From the IMG/VR virus record IMGVR_UViG_3300025120_000179, positions 1 to 38,760 of that record: a stretch of DNA of 38,760 nt. One strand, written 5' to 3'. The position numbers and the translations under genes are program-made. Source of the stretch: a virus. The notes under the pieces were generated by a model, which was given only the letters and a program-made list of their open reading frames with translations, ran no database searches and had not been told where the DNA came from. Positions 31,055 through 38,760 of the stretch are shown piece by piece. How positions within the stretch are numbered: position 1 is the stretch's first letter; every line of letters begins with the position of its first letter.

Positions 31055-33838
31055 ATGGAAACTAGACTATTTTTAGATAGCGTATTAGGTGGTGAAGGTA
31101 GGTACTGTCTCTTTGGGGCAAGGAAGTCTGCTCCTCGTATAGTTCAAAATTTTTATTCCTCAGTAGGGGAGCTTTTACAAGCCGCTGACGAACTAAATGC
31201 AATTAACTATGACACCTACTTTGCATTAGGTACATTCGATGAAAACGACTCTCGTAAGGCTACTAATGTTTTAAGTTTAAGCTCGCTATTCCTAGACTTA
31301 GACTGTGGGCCGTCTAAAGACTATGCCACTCAGAAGGACGCAATTATAGGGTTACAGTCCTTTTGCAAGAAACTATCCTTACCAAAACCCACCGTAGTAA
31401 ATTCTGGTCGTGGTATACACGTATACTGGGCCTTACATGAGCCAATAACACCAGAGGAGTGGTTGCCTGTAGCTCAATGTTTGAAGAGCGCATGTAACCT
31501 TCACGGACTTAGAGCCGACCCTGCCGTAACCGCAGATGTAGCGAGAGTACTGCGCGTACCCAACACTCACAATTATAAGACCGATCCTCCCAGTGAAGTT
31601 GTCTGTATGACTATGGGGGAACCAGTTAATCTTGATGTGTTTTATGAACTACTTGGTGGGGAGGAGTTAACACCACCAACAGAGATAGTGTCTTCGCCGG
31701 AAGACAAGTACGCGCACCTAGAGAGTAGCTTTAAAGATGTACTTGTAAAGAGTAGCAAGGGGAATGGGTGTGAGCAAATACGGATAGCCTTGACTGATAA
31801 AGACAACGTGTCTGAACCAACATGGAGAGGCATTCTATCTATACTGAAAGCGTCCGTGGATGGTAGCAGGGACAAAGCCCACGCTATATCTAAAGGGTAC
31901 AGCGGGTACAGCGAGTACGAGACCAATGCGAAATGGGACAACCTATCCCCCTCTATGCCGTATAGCTGTGTAAGGTTTAATGAACATAATCCAGACATCT
32001 GCCTTAAATGCCCTCATTGGTTGAAGGTAGGCTCTCCAATAACACTAGGTAATAGGACTAAGGAGGCATCAGAAACCACTGTAGAAGCTCCTGCGGCAAG
32101 TATACCTACCTCTCCTATAACCACATACACAATACCGGCATACCCCAAACCTTATTTTAGGGGGGTGAACGGTGGAGTATATCTAAGGACTACAGACAGA
32201 GAAGGTGACCCCATAGAAGTAAACATATACCACAATGACCTATATGTGGTTAAGCGTATAAATGATATAGAGACAGGTGAGTCCATAGTCTTACGTTTAC
32301 ACTTGCCCAAGGACGGGGTAAAAGAGTTTACCATGCCATTAACGGCAGTCACAGCTAAAGAAGAGTTCCGTAGGCAAATGTCCATGATGGGCGTGGCCTT
32401 AATGAGGATGGATGATTTAATGCAGTACATAACAACTTGGGTTAATGAACTACAAGCATCGGGAGGTGCAACTATGGCGCACAAACAGTTTGGGTGGGTT
32501 GGTGAAGACTGTAAGTCTTTTATTCTAGGTAACCAAGAAATATTCGCAGACAGGATAGAGTTTAACCCTCCATCTAACCAGACAATAGGGCTTATGCCCG
32601 CTTTTGAACCTAAAGGCACGTTGGAGGGGTGGAAGGAAACAATAAACTTTTATAACCGCGAGGGCTTTGAACTGCATCAGTATGTAGTCGGCGCAGGATT
32701 TGGCTCTATCCTTATGAAGTTTATGGGGGAGATAAGTTGTGCCGCGCTTCACTTGCACAGTAAAGAATCTGGGGTAGGTAAAACTACCGCTTTACTAGCC
32801 GCTTTATCTGTATGGGGTAGGCCCGACGAACTTCTCTTGCAAGAGAGGGACACGTACAACAGTAAAATGAACCGTGGTGAGGTTATGCATAACTTACCCC
32901 TGTGTATGGACGAGCTAACCAACTCATCAGGCAAACAGCTTAGTGACATAGCGTATCAGTTTACTAGTGGTAAGCAACGTATGCGTATGTCTGGAGGTAG
33001 TAATGCGGAAAGATACAGGGGCGAGCCTTGGAACTTAATCGCTATAACCACAGGTAATACAAGTATGGTAGAGCTTATAGGGACATATAAGTCTATGCCA
33101 AAAGCAGAAGCACAGCGTATATTTGAGGTTAAGGTTAAGCGTATATTTAATAGTTCAAACGATAAAGGTATGACAGACGAGTTCGCACGGAACCTACTGG
33201 CAAACTGTGGTTGGGCGGGAGTCATTTTCGTACAGCACATACTAAATAACTTAGATGCTGTTAAAGACCTTATAGGTCAAGTACAAGAGCGCGTGGACAA
33301 ACTTGCCAACCTCGTAGCTGAAAACAGGTTCTGGTCAGCGCAAGTAACGGGCAGTATATGTGGGTTGATTTTAGCTAGACAAGCGGGCCTTCTGGACTTT
33401 TCCATAGAGCATGTATTTAACTGGGCTATCGAAGAAGCCAAGGGTAACAAGTTACGTTCTGACGATATGGGTTCTTCGGCTCAACAGATACTAAACGATT
33501 ATATTAACGAGCATTGGGGCAACGTACTGTGGATTAAAAGTACAGACGATGCACGTAGTAAGGACGGGACTGACCCATTGGTTATAGCGGAGTCTATGCC
33601 TAAAGGTAAGCTGATCGCTAGATATGAGGTTGACACTAAAAAGGTTTACTTAGTACCTAAGCCCTTGAAGGAGTGGTGTGGTAAACAGCAGATAAACTAC
33701 GAGTCTCTTATAGAGGATTTTATAAACGACATGGAGGGTGTGCGAGGTAATACGCGGTTAAGTAAGGGTACGCACGTAGTCCTACCTAAGAGCCGTGTAA
33801 TCATAGTTAAATGCGATCTAGATGTTAAAAATAGGTGA
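31055..33838 (+). CDS. AEP primase-DUF927 helicase fusion
   Basis: The 927-residue replication protein has an N-terminal primase-polymerase of the archaeo-eukaryotic type: DLD (81-83), SGRGIHVYW (117-125, with His122) and RVLRVPNTHNYK (164-175). A zinc-like CLKCPH (316-321) follows. The C-terminal DUF927 ATPase has Walker A ESGVGKTT (571-578), Walker B LCMDE (616-620) and sensor IAITTGN (662-668). It would prime and unwind the genome and replaces DnaG/DnaB-type proteins, of which none are seen here. The last 100 residues may form a winged helix. Confidence 0.85.
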   Translation: METRLFLDSVLGGEGRYCLFGARKSAPRIVQNFYSSVGELLQAADELNAINYDTYFALGTFDENDSRKATNVLSLSSLFLDLDCGPSKDYATQKDAIIGLQSFCKKLSLPKPTVVNSGRGIHVYWALHEPITPEEWLPVAQCLKSACNLHGLRADPAVTADVARVLRVPNTHNYKTDPPSEVVCMTMGEPVNLDVFYELLGGEELTPPTEIVSSPEDKYAHLESSFKDVLVKSSKGNGCEQIRIALTDKDNVSEPTWRGILSILKASVDGSRDKAHAISKGYSGYSEYETNAKWDNLSPSMPYSCVRFNEHNPDICLKCPHWLKVGSPITLGNRTKEASETTVEAPAASIPTSPITTYTIPAYPKPYFRGVNGGVYLRTTDREGDPIEVNIYHNDLYVVKRINDIETGESIVLRLHLPKDGVKEFTMPLTAVTAKEEFRRQMSMMGVALMRMDDLMQYITTWVNELQASGGATMAHKQFGWVGEDCKSFILGNQEIFADRIEFNPPSNQTIGLMPAFEPKGTLEGWKETINFYNREGFELHQYVVGAGFGSILMKFMGEISCAALHLHSKESGVGKTTALLAALSVWGRPDELLLQERDTYNSKMNRGEVMHNLPLCMDELTNSSGKQLSDIAYQFTSGKQRMRMSGGSNAERYRGEPWNLIAITTGNTSMVELIGTYKSMPKAEAQRIFEVKVKRIFNSSNDKGMTDEFARNLLANCGWAGVIFVQHILNNLDAVKDLIGQVQERVDKLANLVAENRFWSAQVTGSICGLILARQAGLLDFSIEHVFNWAIEEAKGNKLRSDDMGSSAQQILNDYINEHWGNVLWIKSTDDARSKDGTDPLVIAESMPKGKLIARYEVDTKKVYLVPKPLKEWCGKQQINYESLIEDFINDMEGVRGNTRLSKGTHVVLPKSRVIIVKCDLDVKNR

Positions 33839-34037
33839 CATAAATCCCGATGGGATAAGGGTAATAATTAACTGGGAGCGGATGGTCGTGGGGGCATCCG
33901 TTTTTGTTTTGTGCGTCAACACTGAGAAAGCTATATCGCAGTTAACTAAGATAACTCAGGCAAAAGGTTGGGACTCAACCATACGAACAGTTACAGAGGA
34001 CGGTAAGCTAGGGGTGCGTATATGGCGGGTTACTTAA
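33822..34037 (+). CDS. Small unknown protein after the primase
   Basis: The 71-residue product starts within the last codons of the primase gene (17-base overlap). It has MLKIGDINPDGIRVIINWER, then AISQLTKITQAKGWDSTIRT and a C-terminal GVRIWRVT. This reads as a small alpha-beta domain. Its stop overlaps the stop of the convergent giant gene by four bases. Function is unknown. Confidence 0.55.
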   Translation: MLKIGDINPDGIRVIINWERMVVGASVFVLCVNTEKAISQLTKITQAKGWDSTIRTVTEDGKLGVRIWRVT

Positions 34038-37000
34038 AGCTGATTCTTTCTACGCTCTGCCTCGTCAAGTACCATGTTCATAGTCACGTTAACGTACTCA
34101 TCGTTGTGGTCATCTAGGGCGGCTCTAAACTGAGGCTGAACTCTTAGTCCATTCACAGTCTCGTTTCTTGCTTGCATATCGCCTTTTGCTGAACGCCTCA
34201 ACACTGCGTTAGTTATTGCAGGGTAGTCTATATGACGGTCATTCCACTTATCCATCCTATCGAAGTAGTTATCTACTAACTCATAATCCCCCATGTAGTT
34301 ACCTAGGTTTATATTACCTAAGATAGTATCTCGTTCTTGCATTATGGCATCTTGCTTTCTCTTAAACGAGGAGTTCCGCTGTTGTTGTGTAGCATACTCA
34401 TTGGGCTGAAACCCTAGGAATAGTCCCGCAGTGTCGCCAAACGATAGGTCGTCCATTATGACGGACTGCTTACGAGTCAGAAGCCCTTCATCTCTAGGTA
34501 CTCTAACGGCAGCGCGGTATGCGTTCCGTACAGCCGCTGGCATCATTGCCTCTCTCCCCCGCTCTACTTGCACACCGTTCTCAGCTTCAATAACTTCCTT
34601 TGCCCCTTTGTAGAACTGTGAACCTACACTCCATGCAGGGCCACCGAATGCATATGCAAATTCTTCTTCGGGAGTGGGGTCGTTGTTAAACTTGTTAGCC
34701 CGGAATACAAGGTTAGTAAGTGCTATTCTAGTGGATGTGTCTACACCAGTGAGTGCTACTAACGGCCCTTTATATCCAAGATCCCCAAGGTATTTTTGAG
34801 TTAACGTCTCGGCATCATCCTCTTGATCGTCTAAGAAGAACATATCTGCCATAGCAGTAACCATCCCGTATATAGGTATACCTTGCACACCCGCAAAGAA
34901 TAAACCTGAGAGATGCACCCCCACCAACTGCCCAAAGGCCTCGTTACGCAGTCTTATGTTTTCAGCGGTGTTGTTTGAGAATTTAATATTTTTAAGTAGC
35001 TGTTTGCCAGACTTGAACATGGTGTAGTACATCTGGATGCCATAGTTCTTATACATAAGAGCGACTCGCCCGATACCTTTTTGGGCTAGCCTAGAACCAG
35101 TCTCTAATGTAGAGCCTCCGTTTATTTCTTGCGTAGAGTACATAGCCGCATCTGCCGCTTTGTTCATCTGTTCTGTTGTAGGGTTAGCCCCATACTGCGC
35201 CAGTTCAAGTTTGTACGCCGCCATCATTGTAATCTGACGGTTAAACTGTTCCGCTTGGTGAAACATAATCGCGGACACACCTGTTAGTCGGTCAGCTACT
35301 GAATTAGTTCGCCCAGACTCGTCTATACCAAGACTGTCTGATATTATGGATGTGTTGAGTTGCCCTTGACCAGAGGCTGTAGTATACAAAGGCAGGAGAA
35401 GCTCTAGCTCTCTTTTTAGTTCAGCCGCTTTCTTCTTGTCTTTGGGATACTGCATATCGTCGCGTATCTTATAGTTACCATCAACATCTAACTCGTAATA
35501 GTTAACCATTGAGGGAGCTACAAACCCACTGGCTATAGAAGTCTCTCCTCCATACCCTACGCCATGAGATAGCCTACGATCAAACCCACTACCTGCAAAT
35601 ATCTTACCTGCATCACGCAAGGCCGCTGAAGTTTTTGTAAACCCGTACTTACCACTTAACATAGGTAGTGCAAACAGGGGTATTTGAGATGTATTAACTA
35701 ATGCGGAAGACACGTTTGCACCAAGAGTCCACATAAACGCCATGCGATTATATGGTTGCGCCCAGTCTCGCGTAGAAGAGCCTTTAGCAAAATCAGCACG
35801 TTTGCCCAATTCTGCTAAGTAAGCTGCTTTTTTAGGGTCATCTCCTGATAGGGGGTTGTTTTCTATCAACTCATCCATAGCCCTACTTATGTTTTCGGAA
35901 CCTTTGATCCGCTCTATCTGCCTAGCTAAGTCATAGGACTTAGTTTGCATAGCCCCTAATGCATCCCTGTCAAAGCCCGCTACGTTGTCTCGTTTTGTTA
36001 ACGACTTAGCGATTGAAGACTCAGGTAAAGCCTGTAAGAATATGTTAGTAAGTTCTTCCTTTATCTTTTTGTCTTTGACATTGGCTGCATCTAAGGCGGC
36101 TAAAACCTCTCCCATAAACGATTGAGAAGGGGCGTTATTTAATGACTTCCCCATCCCTGCTAGTTCGTCTGGGTTGTTGGCAAAGGGCTTAATGCTTTCT
36201 TTTACTACGTCAGAATCACCTTCTAACTCTTTCATAAACCTTTTTCTAGCGTTATTAGAGTCAAAGGTTGTTACTACATAGTCAGTGCTTGTACTGTAAG
36301 CCAACCAATAATCACCACTTCGTGTTAAGGGGAAGTAAGGTCGAATCTCGTTCCTAGCAAACAACTCGTTATATATTCTCAGCTTAATTCTGGCCCTACT
36401 ATCTTTGGACTTCTTATCTGTTCCAATTATTGTGTTGTCTATTCTTTTGTACAACACGCTCCTGAGATCGGCAAACTGGTTCTTATAGAACTCGCGTAAG
36501 AATATGTAGGTATCTTGTCCTTCTTTGCCAAGTCCTTTCCAATCCTCTTGCAGGAGCCGCCATACATCTGCTTTGTCTGGGTCAGGGTTCTTCTCAGGCA
36601 CAGCTTTTTTAACGGGCTTACCTTTGTTTATAAGCTCTACCGCTTTATCCCTTGCTACTAGTGTGTCGTGAGAACTTCGTACTTCTTTAAACTCAGGGTT
36701 AGTTTCTGGAGATGTCTCTTTATTGGGATTGTAGGTAGGGTTTTTGACGTACCTAATCAACCAGAATTTAGTGTATTCTTTTATATCATCAGTAGGGTCT
36801 ACACTGTTTGTAGTGCTGTCATACACGACTTTATCGAACAACTCTTTCTTCTTAGGGTTAGCCTTTAAGTACCGCGCTAAACGAAGTACAGCCGCATTTA
36901 CTTTGTTTTCAGCTTTACTTAACGCCCCACGTTGCTCTGTTATAGATTCCTGCACCTTTATAGCTCCCTTGATGTCCCCATACTCAGCGGACATATCTAC

Positions 37001-38760
37001 AATGGCTTGTAGTGGAGGTGCGCCCAACAAGAACTCGGTCACTTTCTTATAAGCATCTTTAGGTAGGTCAACCAACCTATCCATAAAGCTAGATACGTCT
37101 TTGGAGTACTTATTTAAGTTATCGTTGGGGTTAAGGTCTTTTACAGCCTTAGCTAGGGTATTCATAACAGGCACTTGTTGGCCTGTCTTTGATGCCATAA
37201 GCAAGTCCCCAGCATTACGATACTTTGGTGCTGGAGCCAGTGCTAGTTTGATGGCATCGTTGAGTTCAGTTATCTTTTTGTTAGCTGTAATCTGCATTGC
37301 TTCAGCTAAGGGTATTGTGGGCTTCCCTCGTAGCTTACGAAACCAGTTCCCTATAATGTTACGAACAACCGCTGTCACGGGTACGTTTGTACCTTTGCTA
37401 TAGATAGTGGCTAACTGCTGAACAAACTTAGGGTTACTAAGGAACTCTGATACAAACTCGTCTACATCAGTAGCACCGTATGAGCTGCCTAACGCTTCTC
37501 TCACACTGTTAAATTCTTTGGTTAGCTTCTTGGTAAGAGGATGGCTAGGGTTAGCTAACGTAGCTGATATACCGGCATGGGTCATCTCATGTATAAGGGT
37601 GTGTACGTTTAGCCCCTCTTTACCTAGGGTAATAGTGTTTGTTCTAGGGTTAAACTGCCCCGCTGCCGAGAGTTTATCTGATATCTTTACTACCGTAGTG
37701 CCTACTACTTTAGCAAGGGCTAAGGCGATCTCACGCAGTTCTTTAGGGCCACTCTTTGCTATCGTGTCTAATGCTTCTTTCAGAGAGGCTGGATCACCAT
37801 CACGAAGGATCGTAACCGTGGCACCGTCTAACGGAGGGGACGAAGCCTCCACCATAGCAGAAGGTAAAAATGGTAAATCCTCCGCATCTGCATTGCCAGA
37901 TAAATTTTCATTGTCCGCTAGGTCAACAGCGTCCTTTACCTCGTTAGGGTCAACAACAGCTTTTTTCTTTCCTGCCTTTTTTGTTGTTCTCTCGTCCTCT
38001 ATAAGTTTATTTAACTTTTTACGTTGAGTGGCATCTAGCTTTGAAGTTAAATTATCATAGACCTCAGTCGCTTTGATCTCATTGCCCTTGCCTTCTTGGA
38101 CTGCAACGTCAACCTTATCTTTCCCTAATAATTTTTCTAAAGCTCGTTGCCTCTGCCCTATTGTAGTTTTAGTAGCACCGCCTTTAACTTGAGTAGCACC
38201 GTCTGTAGCTTCAGTAGCACCGCCTGTAGTTGTAGCAGGTAATACCCCATCTTTAACATAAGAAGTAACTATAGACTCAGTACGTAACCCTTCAAGACCT
38301 TCAAGATTTAGTAACTGATCACGAAAAGCAGCTAGACGTTGTTTTTTAATTTTTGGTGAAAGTTTAGGGTTTTTAAGTACACCTACCACACCCTTGTATC
38401 TTTCTTCTGTTTGCAAGTTAGAAGGAATAAATAAATCAACAAGACTTCCTCCTCCCTCTATGTACTGACCTACTGTAAGGTCAGCCTCATTAGTAGCAGC
38501 TAGATCAGGGTTAACATTAGCCGCATCTTTTTTAGCCTTTATATAATTTACTACATCTTGTTTAAGAATTTTACCGTCTTTACCTGTACCAGTAACATCA
38601 GTTAACTCTATGTTATTTTTTGCGGCTAATTCACCGGCAATGGGAGTAGCATTAACAACAGCAGTTCTAGGTTTTATATCAGCAGTAGTAAGATCGTCTA
38701 GATCTACTTGTGGGGCAGCAGTAGCACCAGCAGTAGCACCAGCAGTAGCACCAGCAGTAG
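34034..38760 (-). CDS. Giant virion/ejection-type polyvalent protein, zincin and E3-binding-like domains, N-terminus missing
   Basis: At least 1574 residues; the frame is open to the window edge, and TTG 38416 is not a needed start. In order it has GATA tetrapeptide repeats (38714-38760) and an E3-binding-like module at 38528-38653 (ATPIAGELAAKN; GTGKDGKILKQDV). Charged linkers follow, then a zincin HEMTH (37577-37591) with a downstream DEFVSEF as possible third ligand. Next are long helices and two hydrophobic stretches (SALVNTSQIPLFALPML; LSGLFFAGVQGIPIYG), then a charged C-terminus. This layout fits polyvalent/internal virion proteins ejected with DNA. Peptidase activity and ejection are inferred. 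Confidence 0.75.
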   Translation of the reverse strand, partial: TAGATAGATAGATAAPQVDLDDLTTADIKPRTAVVNATPIAGELAAKNNIELTDVTGTGKDGKILKQDVVNYIKAKKDAANVNPDLAATNEADLTVGQYIEGGGSLVDLFIPSNLQTEERYKGVVGVLKNPKLSPKIKKQRLAAFRDQLLNLEGLEGLRTESIVTSYVKDGVLPATTTGGATEATDGATQVKGGATKTTIGQRQRALEKLLGKDKVDVAVQEGKGNEIKATEVYDNLTSKLDATQRKKLNKLIEDERTTKKAGKKKAVVDPNEVKDAVDLADNENLSGNADAEDLPFLPSAMVEASSPPLDGATVTILRDGDPASLKEALDTIAKSGPKELREIALALAKVVGTTVVKISDKLSAAGQFNPRTNTITLGKEGLNVHTLIHEMTHAGISATLANPSHPLTKKLTKEFNSVREALGSSYGATDVDEFVSEFLSNPKFVQQLATIYSKGTNVPVTAVVRNIIGNWFRKLRGKPTIPLAEAMQITANKKITELNDAIKLALAPAPKYRNAGDLLMASKTGQQVPVMNTLAKAVKDLNPNDNLNKYSKDVSSFMDRLVDLPKDAYKKVTEFLLGAPPLQAIVDMSAEYGDIKGAIKVQESITEQRGALSKAENKVNAAVLRLARYLKANPKKKELFDKVVYDSTTNSVDPTDDIKEYTKFWLIRYVKNPTYNPNKETSPETNPEFKEVRSSHDTLVARDKAVELINKGKPVKKAVPEKNPDPDKADVWRLLQEDWKGLGKEGQDTYIFLREFYKNQFADLRSVLYKRIDNTIIGTDKKSKDSRARIKLRIYNELFARNEIRPYFPLTRSGDYWLAYSTSTDYVVTTFDSNNARKRFMKELEGDSDVVKESIKPFANNPDELAGMGKSLNNAPSQSFMGEVLAALDAANVKDKKIKEELTNIFLQALPESSIAKSLTKRDNVAGFDRDALGAMQTKSYDLARQIERIKGSENISRAMDELIENNPLSGDDPKKAAYLAELGKRADFAKGSSTRDWAQPYNRMAFMWTLGANVSSALVNTSQIPLFALPMLSGKYGFTKTSAALRDAGKIFAGSGFDRRLSHGVGYGGETSIASGFVAPSMVNYYELDVDGNYKIRDDMQYPKDKKKAAELKRELELLLPLYTTASGQGQLNTSIISDSLGIDESGRTNSVADRLTGVSAIMFHQAEQFNRQITMMAAYKLELAQYGANPTTEQMNKAADAAMYSTQEINGGSTLETGSRLAQKGIGRVALMYKNYGIQMYYTMFKSGKQLLKNIKFSNNTAENIRLRNEAFGQLVGVHLSGLFFAGVQGIPIYGMVTAMADMFFLDDQEDDAETLTQKYLGDLGYKGPLVALTGVDTSTRIALTNLVFRANKFNNDPTPEEEFAYAFGGPAWSVGSQFYKGAKEVIEAENGVQVERGREAMMPAAVRNAYRAAVRVPRDEGLLTRKQSVIMDDLSFGDTAGLFLGFQPNEYATQQQRNSSFKRKQDAIMQERDTILGNINLGNYMGDYELVDNYFDRMDKWNDRHIDYPAITNAVLRRSAKGDMQARNETVNGLRVQPQFRAALDDHNDEYVNVTMNMVLDEAERRKNQL
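38714..38760 (-). repeat. 12-bp tandem repeat at the window edge
   Basis: About four copies of a 12-bp unit (plus strand GCAGTAGCACCA) run off the right edge. On the minus strand they encode the tetrapeptide Gly-Ala-Thr-Ala in the giant gene. A contig break inside a short tandem repeat is a common assembly artefact, so the true number of copies is unknown. Confidence 0.85.

Noticed and set aside
37339-37351. Fourth copy of GAAACCAGTTCCC
   Set aside because: It lies inside the giant gene and encodes a normal Gly-Asn-Trp-Phe-Arg stretch, without the hairpin and TTCTCT context. Probably chance or codon use.
38714-38760. CRISPR-like short repeats
   Set aside because: The 12-bp units are contiguous with no spacers and lie in a coding frame giving Gly-Ala-Thr-Ala.
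1-38760. Window as a complete circular genome
   Set aside because: Joining 38760 to 1 puts the appendage gene and the giant gene in different frames; the 12-bp repeat does not continue at position 1, and no terminal overlap is visible.

Overview
The window is a piece of a tailed double-stranded DNA bacteriophage genome, most likely an uncultured aquatic (marine-type) phage. It carries a complete head-assembly cassette: terminase, portal, scaffold, major capsid protein and adaptors. It also has a phage-style replication module with a family A DNA polymerase, a primase-helicase, an SNF2-like helicase and a RecE-like nuclease. Many small Lys/Gly-rich proteins of the kind common in marine viral genomes are present. 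I see no rRNA, no tRNA, no integrase and no bacterial housekeeping gene. I also find no tail tape measure, sheath or long-tail tube gene, and a very large virion-type protein with hydrophobic segments is present. A short-tailed (podovirus-like) particle is therefore the better guess, but this is inference.

Layout. (1) Positions 1-14895, minus strand, are the late or structural block. In transcription order it encodes a candidate small terminase, large terminase, portal, a small conserved protein, a GroES-like co-chaperonin, a conserved structural protein set with the scaffold, a capsid-associated protein and the major capsid protein. A UUCG-loop terminator follows the capsid gene, with a second promoter just beyond it. 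After that come two beta-rich structural proteins, a run of Lys/Gly-rich small proteins, two adaptor-like proteins and appendage proteins; the last gene runs off the left edge. (2) Positions 14896-17210 are the divergent control region. They hold a late promoter (minus), three visibly more GC-rich plus-strand genes (15349-16417) closed by a terminator, and about 790 bp of repeat-rich AT-rich DNA. That DNA has nine AATGTTCC/GGAACATT sites, a (TA)n tract and small hairpins, and is the best candidate for a replication origin or master operator. (3) Positions 17211-34037, plus strand, are the early/middle block. First comes a MoxR-type ATPase plus zincin/VWA cassette with unknown partners, then a VRR-NUC nuclease, the polymerase, small genes, the helicase, a HTH protein, a RecE-SSB fusion and an AEP-DUF927 primase-helicase. 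(4) Positions 34034-38760, minus strand, hold a giant virion-type protein with a zincin motif and an E3-binding-like domain; it runs off the right edge inside a 12-bp tandem repeat.

How it works together. The two minus-strand blocks at the window ends would be contiguous in a circular or permuted genome: late transcription would run leftward from about 14.9 kb through the left edge and end at 34.0 kb. The two edge genes do not join in frame, so some sequence is missing between them; lysis genes and the rest of the appendage genes are probably there. Replication looks self-contained apart from ligase, topoisomerase and RNA polymerase. The DNA polymerase has Leu at the position equivalent to E. 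coli Phe762.

The least explained parts, and the most likely to hide something new, are four. They are the MoxR/VWA cassette (17.2-23.7 kb), the iteron-like region (16.67-17.07 kb), a family of TCCT-N5-AGGAG mini-hairpins laid over early-gene ribosome binding sites, and the domain fusions in the nuclease-SSB and giant virion proteins.
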